Part shown: positions 63,360 through 64,000 of the stretch, piece after piece
Position numbering within the stretch: position 1 is the first letter of the stretch
Layout of the letters: each line of letters opens with the position of its first letter
Origin: Zhihengliuella sp.
GTDB lineage: Bacteria > Actinomycetota > Actinomycetes > Actinomycetales > Micrococcaceae
Direction of reading: 5' to 3'
Length of the DNA stretch: 64,000 bases
Assembly (NCBI RefSeq): GCF_031178195.1
Contig: NZ_JAPSJL010000005.1
Coordinates: 113,877 to 177,876 of the forward strand
The notes under the pieces: generated by a model
Seen by the model: only the letters and a program-made list of their open reading frames with translations
Database searches by the model: none
Told to the model about the DNA's origin: nothing
Position numbers and translations under genes: made by a program

Positions 63360-63946
63360 TCCGCATTCTGACCGTGTGCACCGGCAACATCTGCCGCTCG
63401 CCTTTCGCGCATCTGTACCTGAAGCATCACCTGGAGCGGGTCTCGCCGGGGAACTTCGAGGTGGCGAGCGCGGGCACCTACGGGCTGGTCGGCAACGCCA
63501 TGGACGAGCGCGCCGCCGCGAAGCTCGTCGCCAGCGGCGTGGAGCCGGGCGACTTCGTGGCCCGGCGGTTGGACGAGAAGCTGCTGAAGGATCCGGACTT
63601 CGTGCTCACGCTCGCCGAGGAGCACCGGGAGGCCGTGGTCGCCGCGGCGCCACGCATGCTGAAGCGGGCGTTCACCGTCCGCGAGTTCGCGCTGGTGCTG
63701 CGCCGGATCGCCGAGCACGATGCCGACCGGGTCCCCGCCGGCGCGGACCAGGCCGACGCCCGCTGGAAGGCGGTCTTCCGCCTCGCGTCGCTGCATCGCT
63801 CGGAGGTCCGCTCGCAGTCGGGCGGGGACCTCGACGTCGTGGACCCGTACCGGCGCGAGGACTCCGTCTACGACCAGATGACGCAGCAGCTGCTGCCGGC
63901 ACTCGAAGAGATCGTCGCCTTCGAGGAGGCCGCCGCCTCGCGCTGA
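63356..63946 (+). CDS. Low-molecular-weight protein-tyrosine phosphatase
   Basis: A 196-residue cytoplasmic phosphatase. The active-site loop CTGNICRSPF is at residues 8-17 (nucleophile C8, R14, S15). The general-acid loop is DVVDPYRRED near residue 162. The length is somewhat greater than the usual 150-160; the extra segment (about 105-140) lies between the core helices. These enzymes often act on tyrosine kinases of polysaccharide export; none is visible here. ATG overlaps the ligase stop by four bases, so expression is coupled. Confidence 0.9.
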   Translation: MIRILTVCTGNICRSPFAHLYLKHHLERVSPGNFEVASAGTYGLVGNAMDERAAAKLVASGVEPGDFVARRLDEKLLKDPDFVLTLAEEHREAVVAAAPRMLKRAFTVREFALVLRRIAEHDADRVPAGADQADARWKAVFRLASLHRSEVRSQSGGDLDVVDPYRREDSVYDQMTQQLLPALEEIVAFEEAAASR

Positions 63947-63968
63947 CGCCGCCGGGAGACAGAGAAGC

Positions 63969-63992
63969 GGGGGGGGGGGGGGGGGGGGGGGG
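63969..63992. other. 24-base G homopolymer at the window end
   Basis: After a stop at 63946 the last 54 bases hold no gene. A run of 24 G, then C and six more G, ends the window. It looks like a sequencing or contig-end artefact rather than biology. Confidence 0.8.
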
Positions 63993-64000
63993 CGGGGGGC

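Overview
The window is very GC-rich DNA with dense, mostly co-directional operons, many GTG starts and frequent ATGA/GTGA overlaps. Gene content (GuaB3, a DUF3817-type membrane protein, an FmdB/Ruc-like protein beside 5-formyltetrahydrofolate cyclo-ligase, WXG100-like secretion proteins) points to an actinobacterium, most likely of the Micrococcaceae (Arthrobacter/Kocuria-like). That placement is inference. No rRNA, tRNA, IS element, prophage or CRISPR array was recognised. The 3' end runs into a 24-base G homopolymer that looks like a contig end.

Layout. 1-1902: a two-component system, kinase truncated by the window edge. 1985-7629: small housekeeping genes (acidic membrane protein, phosphotransferase, membrane protein, GNAT, 5-formyltetrahydrofolate cyclo-ligase, Ruc-like zinc-ribbon chaperone behind a CIRCE element, SAF protein). 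7598-20754: a large helicase-like protein with substituted Walker motifs, then guanine nucleotide genes (guaA, guaB3, guaB) interleaved with a SURF1-DUF3817 fusion, glpD and a BtrH-like protein. 20841-22928: an acyltransferase.

23231-44556 is a coherent arabinan/L-arabinose island, all on the minus strand: araBDA, a LacI-family regulator, two complete sugar ABC importers (YtfQRT-YjfF-like and ChvE-GguAB-like), a 1436-residue GH43-GH51 secreted arabinan-degrading enzyme and a second secreted GH43 enzyme. Three LacI-type operators (TGTTAGCGCTAACA or close variants) sit at the heads of the three transcription units, each overlapping a TAACAT -10 box. Proposed flow: secreted enzymes release arabinose or short oligomers, the importers take them up, and AraA, AraB and AraD convert arabinose to xylulose 5-phosphate.

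44766-46899 carries groES-groEL with two CIRCE elements bracketing the promoter. 46941-50568 is a four-gene operon with type VII secretion hallmarks: a small helical-hairpin protein with W and YxxxD signals, a 449-residue protein ending in a glycine-zipper membrane segment, a small membrane protein, and a protein with an LpqN-like N-terminus. It is the best candidate for an undescribed system. 50675-56656 is a polyol-type locus (SorC regulator, ABC importer without its own ATPase, zinc dehydrogenase, HAD phosphatase). 56667-63946 holds a THUMP-like methyltransferase, a VSR/DUF559-like nuclease gene flanked on both sides by 30-base repeats, a shikimate-dehydrogenase-like gene, a GH3 lipoprotein, a YbdK-type ligase and a low-molecular-weight phosphatase.
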